Shown in pieces: positions 32,672-40,933 of a stretch of DNA of 64,000 nt. Under the pieces are notes generated by a model. That model did no database searches. It worked only from the letters and a program-made list of their open reading frames with translations, and was not told the origin of the DNA. The position numbers and the translations under genes were made by a program. How positions within the stretch are numbered: the first letter of the stretch is position 1; each line of letters opens with the position of its first letter. Origin of the DNA: Spirosoma sp. SC4-14 (lineage in GTDB: Bacteria > Bacteroidota > Bacteroidia > Cytophagales > Spirosomataceae); contig NZ_CP147518.1 in the NCBI RefSeq assembly GCF_037201965.1, positions 6,627,001-6,691,000 of the forward strand, given 5' to 3'.

Positions 32672-33397
32672 ATGTATCGTGTCTGGCTACTGTTTTTATG
32701 TGCCCTGCTGGCCTGCAAATCGGGTTCGTCGCAGCAACAATCGGCACAAATACCAACCACCAGTAGCTACTATCGATACCGAACGGCTTCGCGCGATGGC
32801 ACGGGTAAGGTGTATATGGGACGTGAAATTGCTCAGGTTATGGGCCACCTCGGCGCATCGTGGCTTAACCGTCCCGAACGAGAGCAGGAAGAACGAACCG
32901 ATTTGCTGCTGAAAGCTCTTAACCTGAAGCCTACCGATGTTGTTGCCGACATTGGTGCCGGAACGGGTTTCTTCACATTCCTGATGGCACCAGAACTTTC
33001 GAAAGGCAACGTGCTGGCGGTTGACATCCAGCCCGAAATGATCGACTATTTAAATCAGGGTAAAGCCAGACGTAAGGTTACTAATGTTCAGCCCATACTC
33101 GGTACCGAAGCCGACCCAAAGCTACCAGCCCATAGGGTCGACATGGCCATCCTGATCGACGCCTATCATGAGTTTTCGTATCCACGCGAAATGATGCAGC
33201 ACATTATTTCGGCACTAAAACCTACTGGTTGTGTTGTATTGGTCGAGTACCGGGCCGAAGACCCCAACGTGCCGATCAAGGAACTACACAAGCTCAGCGT
33301 GGCTCAGGCCACCAAAGAAATGAAGGCCGTTGGGCTTCGGCTAATCAAAAACGATCAACGACTACCACAGCAACACATTATGTTTTTCGGCAGATAG
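32672..33397 (+). CDS. SAM-dependent methyltransferase domain with lipoprotein signal
   Basis: A 241-residue protein. It starts with a clear lipoprotein signal (WLLFLCALLACKSG) and continues into a class I methyltransferase domain (about 75-235) with motif I VVADIGAGTGFFTF, NVLAVDIQPEM, and a post-motif LIDAYHEFSYPREMM. VLVEYRAEDPNVPIKELHKLS near the end is typical of this subgroup. Methyltransferases need SAM, which is not known in the periplasm, so a lipid-anchored form is odd. The start at 32672 was chosen because it gives the signal peptide; a TTG at 32609 would bury it. Confidence 0.85.
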   Translation: MYRVWLLFLCALLACKSGSSQQQSAQIPTTSSYYRYRTASRDGTGKVYMGREIAQVMGHLGASWLNRPEREQEERTDLLLKALNLKPTDVVADIGAGTGFFTFLMAPELSKGNVLAVDIQPEMIDYLNQGKARRKVTNVQPILGTEADPKLPAHRVDMAILIDAYHEFSYPREMMQHIISALKPTGCVVLVEYRAEDPNVPIKELHKLSVAQATKEMKAVGLRLIKNDQRLPQQHIMFFGR

Positions 33398-33403
33398 CGA
33401 TTC

Positions 33404-35086
33404 TTATACGCCAACAGTGTTTTCCTGTTTCGCCAGTTTACTCTGCCGAAAACCGTAGGAAAAATAGAGAACGAGACCAATAGCCAGCCAGATCAGGAAT
33501 ATAGTCCAGTTACTGGCTCCCAGTTCGGTCATCAAATACAGATTGGTAAGAATACCGACAACTGGCAGCAGCGAAAAATTATAGCGAAAGCCCTGAACAG
33601 CCAGCACAATCCAGACACTCCAGAAAACAAACAGCAATGGTTTTTCTTCCATTGTCTGGAGCAGATTGGCGCTCGTAGAAGCATAGGCCATGGCAGCCAG
33701 CAACGTTACACCAATAATGTATTTCCCATTCACGTAAGGCACTTTAAACTTCGACTGGCTCGACAACCCCTTCGCATCCAGAAAGAGAATACCAGCGCAA
33801 ACCAGAATAAAAGCGAAGAATGTTCCAACGCTGGTTAGATCGACGAAAAACGCCAGATCCATAAACATGGATGGAATGGCAACGAGAATGCCCGTAATTA
33901 TGGTAGCAAAGGAAGGTGTTTTAAACTTGGGGTGAATGGTAGCGAATCGTTTCCAAAGCAGCCCATCGCGGCTCATCGTCATCCAGATGCGCGGCTGGCC
34001 AAGCTGATAAACCAATAGCGCACTAGTGATGGCAATAACGGCACTTACCGAAATAACCCCTGCCACAAAATTGAGATTTACTTTCTGAAACACATAAGCC
34101 AGCGGATCGCTGACACCCAGTTCTTTGTAGGGTACCATACCGGTCAGCACCAGCGTAATCATCACATATAAGGCAGTACAAATCGCCAGGCAATACAGCA
34201 TTGCACGCGGCAGGTCGCGCTGGGGGTTTTTACACTCTTCGGCCGTGGTCGATATTGAGTCGAAACCAATAAACGCAAAGAAAACGGATGCTACGCCACT
34301 CAATACACCAGCGACGCCATTGGGGGCAAACGGCGACCAGTTTTCGGGCTTTACATAAAAAGCGCCCACTGCAATCACCAATCCAATAACGGCCAGCTTC
34401 AATACAACCAGAATATTGCTGGCTGTCCGCGATTCTTTAATACCGATATACACCAATGCCGTAATCAACACCGTAACGGCTCCGGCGGGCAGGTTTGCAA
34501 TCAGTTTAAAACTACCCAACATTGGCGCATTGGCGTAGGCATCGGCCAATCGGCGCGTATTTTCGGGGAGCGTACTTACATCGCCACCACTTTGCTGAGT
34601 CTGTTGTACTAACTCAAACGCACTGGAAGCGGAGCCATAATCAGTAGCAAAGTATTTCGGAAAAATAATCCCAAACCCACTAAGCATGGACGTGAAATAT
34701 TCGGACCACGATATGGCTACCACCATATTACTGACCGCATATTCAAGAATGAGTGCCCATCCGATAATCCAGGCAAAAATTTCGCCGAAAGCGACATAGG
34801 CATATGTGTAGGCGCTGCCACTCACCGGAACAGTACTGGCAAACTGGGCATAACTCAGGGCCGTAAATACGCAGGCAATGGCCGTAAAAACGAACAGCAA
34901 CGACACCGCCGGTCCACCGTTATAGCTCGCCAGCCCAATGGTGCTGAAAATCCCGGCGCCAATGATGGCAGCAATACCAAACGAGGTCAGATCACGAACG
35001 CCCAGGGTTTTGACCAGTTTACTGGATTCGCCTTCGGAGGCATCGCGCAGGATTTGAGTTACCGTTTTTTTGCGAAAGATGGACAT
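33404..35086 (-). CDS. APC-family amino acid permease
   Basis: A 560-residue inner-membrane transporter with 12 or more helices. The first helix carries the unwound substrate motif GIAAIIGAGIFSTIGLAS, and helix 6 has FFAFIGFDSISTTAEECKNPQRDLP, both hallmarks of the cationic amino acid transporter (CAT-like) branch of the APC superfamily. The C-terminal IWLAIGLVLYFSYG is typical of that group. Substrate specificity cannot be read from the sequence. It converges on the methyltransferase gene with six bases between stops and no obvious terminator. Confidence 0.93.
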   Translation of the reverse strand: MSIFRKKTVTQILRDASEGESSKLVKTLGVRDLTSFGIAAIIGAGIFSTIGLASYNGGPAVSLLFVFTAIACVFTALSYAQFASTVPVSGSAYTYAYVAFGEIFAWIIGWALILEYAVSNMVVAISWSEYFTSMLSGFGIIFPKYFATDYGSASSAFELVQQTQQSGGDVSTLPENTRRLADAYANAPMLGSFKLIANLPAGAVTVLITALVYIGIKESRTASNILVVLKLAVIGLVIAVGAFYVKPENWSPFAPNGVAGVLSGVASVFFAFIGFDSISTTAEECKNPQRDLPRAMLYCLAICTALYVMITLVLTGMVPYKELGVSDPLAYVFQKVNLNFVAGVISVSAVIAITSALLVYQLGQPRIWMTMSRDGLLWKRFATIHPKFKTPSFATIITGILVAIPSMFMDLAFFVDLTSVGTFFAFILVCAGILFLDAKGLSSQSKFKVPYVNGKYIIGVTLLAAMAYASTSANLLQTMEEKPLLFVFWSVWIVLAVQGFRYNFSLLPVVGILTNLYLMTELGASNWTIFLIWLAIGLVLYFSYGFRQSKLAKQENTVGV

Positions 35087-35223
35087 GTATAAGAATGGAA
35101 AACAGTGTCTATTTGCGTTAAACGCTAAAAATAGAAATTCTTTCCGGTTTTTTGTACGTTGCTTTCACATTCTGTCAGCTACTCGCAACGTTAGAAGAGT
35201 ATGCCCGGCCATTGAGCTGGCTA

Positions 35224-35253
35224 TTGAATAATACGCTTAGCACTATACTTTTG
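35224..35253 (+). promoter_or_regulatory. Promoter of gldA
   Basis: TTG at 35224-35226 and TACTTTTG at 35246-35253 are 19 bases apart, an exact match to the Bacteroidota -33/-7 arrangement. The predicted leader is about 45 bases. Confidence 0.65.
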
Positions 35254-35305
35254 ATTTAAAATCAGGAATTCAGTTTCCGATTTTCTGCCAACTTCGCCAG
35301 TAACT

Positions 35306-36223
35306 ATGTCAATACGGGTTCTAAACCTAACCAAAGAATACAACCAGCAACGGGCCGTCAATCAGATTTCGCTGGCCGTACAACCGGGCGAAATTGTTGG
35401 TTTCCTGGGCCCCAACGGGGCGGGCAAATCTACCACCATGAAAATTGCTACGGGCTATTTGCAACCAACCGCAGGCACCGTAGAAGTAAATGGTTTCGAT
35501 GTGCGTACGCATTCGATGGATGTACGACGCAGTGTAGGCTATCTGCCCGAACATAATCCACTCTATCTCGATCTATACGTAAAAGAATACCTTCGGTTTG
35601 CGGGTTCGCTACATGGGCTGCATGGCAGTGAGCTCAACACCCGAATTGCTGATATGATTGAGTTGATTGGCCTTGGTCGCGAACAGCATAAACAAATTGG
35701 GCAACTCTCGAAAGGATACCGCCAACGGGTCGGTCTTGCTCAGGCCTTGCTTCACAACCCACCCGTATTGATCCTCGATGAACCCACTACAGGTCTCGAT
35801 CCAAACCAGTTGGCCGAAATTCGGCAGGTTATCCGCGAAGCTGGCCGCAATAAAACCGTGCTCTTTTCAACGCACATAATGCAGGAAGTAGAAGCCATCT
35901 GCGACCGGGTCGTAATCATCAATCGGGGGCAGATCGTTGCCGATAGTTCATTAAGTGCGCTAAGAAGTGCATCGGCCAGCACAGGAATTGTGGTTGTTGC
36001 CGAGTTTGAACATGACCTGACCAATCCCGATCTGCTGGCCTCCATTGCGGGTGTAGAGCGTGTCGATTTGTTAGGAAACGGTCAGTATCGCATCACGGCA
36101 AACCCTGCTACCGATTTGCGGGCCGCTATTTTTCGGTTGGCCGCCGACCAGAATCTTACCCTGGTAGGACTTCGTCAGCAGGAAAACTCGCTGGAAGGTA
36201 TTTTTAAAGAACTGACAAAATAA
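35306..36223 (+). CDS. gldA: ABC transporter ATP-binding protein, GldA-type
   Basis: A 305-residue ABC ATPase. Walker A is GPNGAGKST (residues 35-43), the signature is LSKGYRQRVGLAQAL, and Walker B is VLILDEPTTGLD, followed by STHIMQEVEAICDRV. The full-length match, including the C-terminal 70-residue extension, resembles GldA, which with GldF and GldG forms the transporter needed for gliding in flavobacteria. In many Bacteroidota gldA is not next to gldFG, and the permease genes are not seen here. A related ABC export function cannot be excluded. Confidence 0.8.
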   Translation: MSIRVLNLTKEYNQQRAVNQISLAVQPGEIVGFLGPNGAGKSTTMKIATGYLQPTAGTVEVNGFDVRTHSMDVRRSVGYLPEHNPLYLDLYVKEYLRFAGSLHGLHGSELNTRIADMIELIGLGREQHKQIGQLSKGYRQRVGLAQALLHNPPVLILDEPTTGLDPNQLAEIRQVIREAGRNKTVLFSTHIMQEVEAICDRVVIINRGQIVADSSLSALRSASASTGIVVVAEFEHDLTNPDLLASIAGVERVDLLGNGQYRITANPATDLRAAIFRLAADQNLTLVGLRQQENSLEGIFKELTK

Positions 36224-36226
36224 AGT

Positions 36227-36286
36227 GGGAGCAACGCTGCGAATGATAAAACCCAACCAAAGGCCATCATTCGCAGCGTTGCTCCC
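36227..36286. terminator. Perfect 21-bp terminator hairpin
   Basis: Bases 36227-36247 pair perfectly with 36266-36286 around an 18-base loop, between the convergent gldA and DUF4136 genes. Confidence 0.85.
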
Positions 36287-36307
36287 GTGCTACAGGTATC
36301 TGTTCTA

Positions 36308-36841
36308 TTATTTCGCAGCCGCCATTAGCGGATACTGATCAAAAATTGATCGAACGATTCCTTTAAAGTAGTTATTCTTAAAGTTCGGGTTGCGCATCAT
36401 CTTCGACGCATATCCCTTCCAGATTACCTGATACGACTCGGCATCGATCAGCGAAATCATTAATGTCCCTTCGTCCAGATTGTAGTCTATACGTTTGTAG
36501 GTTGCATCGTCATCTTCCCGAACAACCCAATCTTTGATAACTGGCTGCTGATAGCCCCGAAACCGCAGATCGGAGCGGAAGATGTTGTAGGAAATCAACA
36601 GGTTTGGGTTACGATTGCTGACCCGATAACCGCGTGCCTCCATCTGATGACGGATCGCATCCTGAATGTCGGAGCATAATAATGTTGAATCAACAAATTC
36701 GCACTCCAGAAAATTAAACGATTCGTAGTTTTTAAAATGGCCTTCGTAGCTATAATCATGCTCCACAAACAGCCTACTGGGCGAACAGCCCGCCATAGCA
36801 ACTACTGCCAATGCAAACAAAAAACCAATGCACTTTTTCAT
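36308..36841 (-). CDS. DUF4136 lipoprotein
   Basis: A 177-residue lipoprotein (signal FLFALAVVAMAGCSPS). The mature domain has the DUF4136 outline: FKNYESFNFLE, IQDAIRHQMEARGYRVSNRNPNLLISYNIF, and GTLMISLIDAESYQVIWKGYASK. The family is of unknown function and is common in envelope fractions of Bacteroidota and Proteobacteria. It is followed on the same strand by no close gene (aroB lies upstream and ends 124 bases before its start). Confidence 0.85.
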   Translation of the reverse strand: MKKCIGFLFALAVVAMAGCSPSRLFVEHDYSYEGHFKNYESFNFLECEFVDSTLLCSDIQDAIRHQMEARGYRVSNRNPNLLISYNIFRSDLRFRGYQQPVIKDWVVREDDDATYKRIDYNLDEGTLMISLIDAESYQVIWKGYASKMMRNPNFKNNYFKGIVRSIFDQYPLMAAAK

Positions 36842-36965
36842 ACTCCAGCTCGTAAAGGTTCTAATGAATATACTAGGATAATTAGTAGTGAAATCATTCT
36901 TCTGCTCGAACTCAAATATAAACGTAATTGTTTGGCAAACAATAGGCTACGGCGAAATTTTTATA

Positions 36966-38000
36966 TTACGTCAGTCCACTATAAAAGGCCAGTCCCCGGC
37001 GCATTTCGGCCGTTGTTACCGGCACATCAAACGTGCAACTGCCTTTGCCATCCAGCAACGCCATCCGAACCTGATTTCCGCGATTCTTTTTGTCCTGTAG
37101 GGTAAGCGCCAGAATCGGTTCGGTATCTGCTTCTGTTAGTCGTATATTTCCATATACGGAAAACACATACTCTTCGATTTGAGAAAGTAGCGTTTCGTCG
37201 ATCATCTTTTTCTGAAAGGCCATGTAGGCTTCGGCCACCATGCCAACAGCAATGGCTTCTCCATGCAATAATCGCTTCCGGGGCTGGGTCAGAAAATACG
37301 TTTCAACGGCATGGCCCAGCGTATGACCAAAGTTCAGAATTTTCCGCAGCCCTTTTTCGGTGGGGTCCTGCTCCACAACCCGCTGCTTTACGGCTACCGA
37401 ATGGGCCACCAGCAGCGACCAGTCCTGCTCTGCCAGGTCGCGCCGACGAATCTCATCCCACATAGCCGCATCGGCAATAAGACAATGTTTGATCACTTCG
37501 GCAAAACCCGAACGCAGTTCACGTTCTGGAAGCGTTGATAGAAAGGCTGGATCAATCAGCACAATATGGGGCTGCTGAAACACGCCAATATGGTTTTTAT
37601 AGCCCCGAAAATCGATTCCCAGCTTTCCACCTACACTGGCATCCACCTGCGACAATAAGGTTGTGGGCAGTTGCGCAAAGGCAATGCCACGTTTGTATGT
37701 AGCCGCACAAAAGCCGCCCATGTCACCAATAACACCGCCACCAAGGTTCAGCACCAGCGAATGCCGATCGAAACTGGCACGAGTTAGCGCATCCCAGATC
37801 AGTTCGCAGGTAGCAATGTGCTTCTGCTCTTCACCCGATTTGATCCGAATGAGCGTATGCTTCGGCAAGAGGGCTTTTACCTCAGGGTAACAATACCGAA
37901 AGGTATGATTGTCGGCAATGACAGCTACGGCCGAAAAATCGGCAGAGTCAAGGAAAGCAGGCAGGCTTTCGGCAATGGGAGCGATACGTACTGTAGACAT
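36966..38000 (-). CDS. aroB: 3-dehydroquinate synthase
   Basis: Second step of the shikimate pathway, converting DAHP to 3-dehydroquinate with NAD and a divalent metal. The 344-residue protein has the NAD-binding LNLGGGVIGDMGGFCAATYKRGI, the LLSQVDASVGGKLGIDF segment, and metal-ligand regions including GFAEVIKHCLIAD and ILNFGHTLGHAVETYF followed by LLHGEAIAVGM. The ATG at 38000 was chosen because it gives MSTVRIAPI; an upstream TTG adds only ten residues without family support. No other aro gene is adjacent. Confidence 0.95.
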   Translation of the reverse strand: MSTVRIAPIAESLPAFLDSADFSAVAVIADNHTFRYCYPEVKALLPKHTLIRIKSGEEQKHIATCELIWDALTRASFDRHSLVLNLGGGVIGDMGGFCAATYKRGIAFAQLPTTLLSQVDASVGGKLGIDFRGYKNHIGVFQQPHIVLIDPAFLSTLPERELRSGFAEVIKHCLIADAAMWDEIRRRDLAEQDWSLLVAHSVAVKQRVVEQDPTEKGLRKILNFGHTLGHAVETYFLTQPRKRLLHGEAIAVGMVAEAYMAFQKKMIDETLLSQIEEYVFSVYGNIRLTEADTEPILALTLQDKKNRGNQVRMALLDGKGSCTFDVPVTTAEMRRGLAFYSGLT

Positions 38001-38118
38001 ACCGTAAAAGTACAGCAAGTCATCGGTCAATGTGTAAGTATTACCCTAAGTATTTTTTTTGTCGACCAAACGTATAGCTTTGTATTTCTATTCAGACTTA
38101 ACCTATACCTTCCTGCCA

Positions 38119-39360
38119 ATGAAGTTTCGCCACCGCGTTCTTACGGGGTTATTCTTGCTTTCAACAATAACTTACCTCGACCGTGTTTGTATGAACGTAG
38201 TCAGCAAGTATGTAAAAGCTGATTTACATCTGAACAATCAGCAATTTGGCTGGATACTCGGTGCTTTTTCGCTCTCTTATGCTTTATTTGAAATGCCGAC
38301 CGGTTCGCTCGGCGATAAAATTGGCCCGCGTCGTATTCTGGCCCGCGTCGTGCTGTGGTGGTCTGGCTTTACGGCACTAACGGGTACGGCATTCAATTTT
38401 ATTTCGTTGCTGCTGATTCGATTCCTCTTTGGTGCCGGAGAAGCAGGTGCCTACCCCAATGCGTCTATTGTTATTGCCCGCTGGTTTCCGGCCATTGAAA
38501 TCGGGCGCGCACAGTCTGTTATTTGGGCGGCCGGCCGATTAGGGGGTGCCTTAACTCCCCTGCTGGTTATTCCGCTGGTGCACTGGGCTGGCTGGCGCTG
38601 GTCGTTTGGAATACTGGGAATTGTTGGTATTTTGTGGGCTACGGCCTGGTATGTCTGGTTTCGCGATGAACCAGCCGCCAAAGAAGGCATCAGCGACGAA
38701 GAAGTTCTGGAAATTGAACGCGGGCGCAAAATCAAATACTCCGATCATCAGATCCCCTGGAAAAACGTCCTTCGTAATCCCGATTTATGGGCACTGATGC
38801 TTATGTGTCACCTGTTTTTTTATGGGTCGTATTTCTTCACCAACTGGTCGTCGGTTTATTTTCAGGAAGGGCGAGGGCTGACCGAAGAAGACACGAAGAC
38901 GTTTATTTCGCTCTCTTATTTTCTGGGTGCCATTGGCTGTATTACGGGCGGCTTTCTGAGCGATGTGCTAACCAAACAGTATGGACTCAAAATTGGCCGT
39001 AGGGCTGTAGGTATCGGAGGGCTGGGCTTGTCGAGCCTCTTCTTCCTGATGGCTGGCCTGACAACTAATAACCAAACGGCGGGCTATCTGCTTGCGGTGT
39101 GTGTATTGCTAAAAGATCTGGCCCTACCGGTAGCCTTTGCCGTTTGTGTCGATATTGGCCAGCGTAATGCAGGTGTCGTAGCTGGTGCTATGAATTTTGC
39201 CGGTCAGTTGGGCGGCTTCTTTATTACGATCCTGTTCGGCATTATTGTCGAACAAACGAATAATTTCAATTATCCGCTGTTCATGATTGCAGGGTGTCTG
39301 CTGGTTAGTGCGCTTCTCTGGCTCCGAATCGACCCAACCCGACCAGTGGCTATCAACTGA
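38119..39360 (+). CDS. MFS transporter, anion:cation symporter (ACS) type
   Basis: A 413-residue 12-helix transporter. The start RVLTGLFLLSTITYLDRVCMNV and the loop motif GSLGDKIGPRRILARVVLWWSGFT are typical of the ACS family, which carries hexuronates, galactonate, glucarate and similar organic anions. FLFGAGEAGAYPNASIVIARWFP is also characteristic. The ATG at 38119 fits family N-termini; an upstream in-frame ATG at 38059 adds 20 residues. TAGCTTTG at 38075-38082 matches a -7 element for this start. A perfect palindrome follows the stop directly. The substrate is not known. Confidence 0.92.
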   Translation: MKFRHRVLTGLFLLSTITYLDRVCMNVVSKYVKADLHLNNQQFGWILGAFSLSYALFEMPTGSLGDKIGPRRILARVVLWWSGFTALTGTAFNFISLLLIRFLFGAGEAGAYPNASIVIARWFPAIEIGRAQSVIWAAGRLGGALTPLLVIPLVHWAGWRWSFGILGIVGILWATAWYVWFRDEPAAKEGISDEEVLEIERGRKIKYSDHQIPWKNVLRNPDLWALMLMCHLFFYGSYFFTNWSSVYFQEGRGLTEEDTKTFISLSYFLGAIGCITGGFLSDVLTKQYGLKIGRRAVGIGGLGLSSLFFLMAGLTTNNQTAGYLLAVCVLLKDLALPVAFAVCVDIGQRNAGVVAGAMNFAGQLGGFFITILFGIIVEQTNNFNYPLFMIAGCLLVSALLWLRIDPTRPVAIN

Positions 39361-39390
39361 AGTTTACAGTGCTCCGGAGCACTGTAAACT
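39361..39390. terminator. Perfect 30-bp palindrome at the MFS stop codon
   Basis: Bases 39361-39375 (AGTTTACAGTGCTCC) are exactly complementary to 39376-39390 with no spacer. It begins directly after the MFS stop and ends four bases before the end of the convergent aminotransferase gene. It probably terminates both, although it lacks a T run. Confidence 0.75.
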
Positions 39391-39393
39391 GAA

Positions 39394-40536
39394 TTAAGAA
39401 ATCACCTTCAACCCGTCGGCAAAGGCTTTCATCTGGTCCATCGTGCCAAGGCTGACCCGGCACCAGTATTGCCCATCGAACTTCCACTGGCGAATGCTAA
39501 CCCCCTGCTCCATCATTCGACCAACGAAATCTTCGCCTTTCATCCGAATTGGGAACATAACAAAGTTCGCTCCCGATGGCAGTGGCTCATAGCTATGCTG
39601 TTTTAATACACCCAGCAGATAGTCTTTCGATTCTTTGGCCTTACCCAGCGAATACTTAATGAAGTCTTTATCCTGAAGGCTAACCATGGCCGCCCGTAAG
39701 GTAGTCATACTGATGCAGCCACCGCCAGTAGCAAATTTGCTGATCTGCTCCAGTAGCTCCGGTTTCGCAATCATATACCCCGTTCGTAAGCCCGCAAAGC
39801 CATGTACCTTCGAGAAGGTTTTGGTAATGATCACGTTGCTGCCTTTTTTCACCATATCGACCATCGAATACGCTTTCGGGTCGGGCGTATAATCGATGTA
39901 AGCCTCATCGACCAGAATTGGTGTTTTTGCACCAACTGCTTCGCAGAAAGCCCGTAGTTTCGACGGATCAACAATGATAGCGGTTGGGTTATTAGGATTA
40001 CACATGTATACCATACCTGTCTGGCTACCAATCCGATCATTTAGTTTGTTCAGATTAATATCGTACCCATCAGCCGCAACCAGCGGAACCCGCTCCATAG
40101 TAATCCCGTGCTTTATGGCGGTTCGGGGAAGCGCGTCGAACGTTGGGTCTGGAGCAACGATAGCCCGTCCTGCATTTGGACGATAGGCAGCCCACAGTGC
40201 AGCAGCCGTCAGTAATTCGCCCGAACCAGCGCCCAGCAAAATATGATCTTCGGGAACGCCTTCTGTTTCGGCCACTAGTTTCCGAAACTGCCGGGCATAC
40301 TCCATTGCATACAGATAGCCATCCGGAGCTGCCTCTGTGATGGTTTTCAACGCTTTTGGTGAGGGGCCATACGGATTTTCGTTAGCCGACAGACGTGCCT
40401 TTAAAACTCCGCCCCTCGGAGCTTTATAGCCAGCAGGAATTTCTGGCTCCGGTTCGCAGAAAGCCGCTGGTGCAGCAGCCAGACTTAAGCCAGATAACAT
40501 ACTGGCACGGAGCCAGTCACGACGATTGATTGCCAT
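39394..40536 (-). CDS. Tat-exported class I/II aminotransferase, HisC-like
   Basis: A 380-residue PLP enzyme with a twin-arginine signal (INRRDWLRASMLSGLSLAAAPAAF). The catalytic lysine is Lys243 in ITKTFSKVHGFAGLRTGY. LSANENPYGPSPKAL, MCNPNNPT and LVDEAYIDYTP are the fold-type I motifs of the histidinol-phosphate aminotransferase group. Export with bound PLP fits Tat transport, but histidine synthesis is cytosolic, so the true substrate is probably different. The start at 40536 gives the Tat signal; a TTG at 40581 would add an unlikely extension. Its 3' end meets the MFS gene at a shared palindrome. Confidence 0.9.
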   Translation of the reverse strand: MAINRRDWLRASMLSGLSLAAAPAAFCEPEPEIPAGYKAPRGGVLKARLSANENPYGPSPKALKTITEAAPDGYLYAMEYARQFRKLVAETEGVPEDHILLGAGSGELLTAAALWAAYRPNAGRAIVAPDPTFDALPRTAIKHGITMERVPLVAADGYDINLNKLNDRIGSQTGMVYMCNPNNPTAIIVDPSKLRAFCEAVGAKTPILVDEAYIDYTPDPKAYSMVDMVKKGSNVIITKTFSKVHGFAGLRTGYMIAKPELLEQISKFATGGGCISMTTLRAAMVSLQDKDFIKYSLGKAKESKDYLLGVLKQHSYEPLPSGANFVMFPIRMKGEDFVGRMMEQGVSIRQWKFDGQYWCRVSLGTMDQMKAFADGLKVIS

Positions 40537-40933
40537 AGGAGAGCGTTGGTATTTGGACAAAAAGAATACGGAGAATAACAATGATTAACCTGATTCAAAA
40601 TCGATTTCTACCAATAAATAGCTAGTGTAGAACTCAATTTGGGGAATTGTTTTGTTGTACCAACTTCGATTTAACAAAGATAAGAAAACAGCTCAATCGT
40701 CAAATAAAATTTCATAAAATAGACCGTAGGCCTCTATAAAATTTTTACTTAAATACGAAAACTAAAATCATCCTCCAACTTTACGACTATTTTTTCCCGC
40801 TTAATTTCTATTGAAAAAAATTAATAACCGATTTATTCTATACGGTTGCTTATTTACAGATTTAACCTCATTTTTGAGCCCTTTTTCATTAATAGTTTTT
40901 TAATATCTCATATTACCTAATCTTATTCTGCAT
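40537..40933. other. AT-rich divergent promoter region before SusC
   Basis: About 395 bases, very AT-rich from 40700 on. No exact TAnnTTTG element or operator was recognised, and no anti-sigma or regulator gene is present. Confidence 0.3.
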
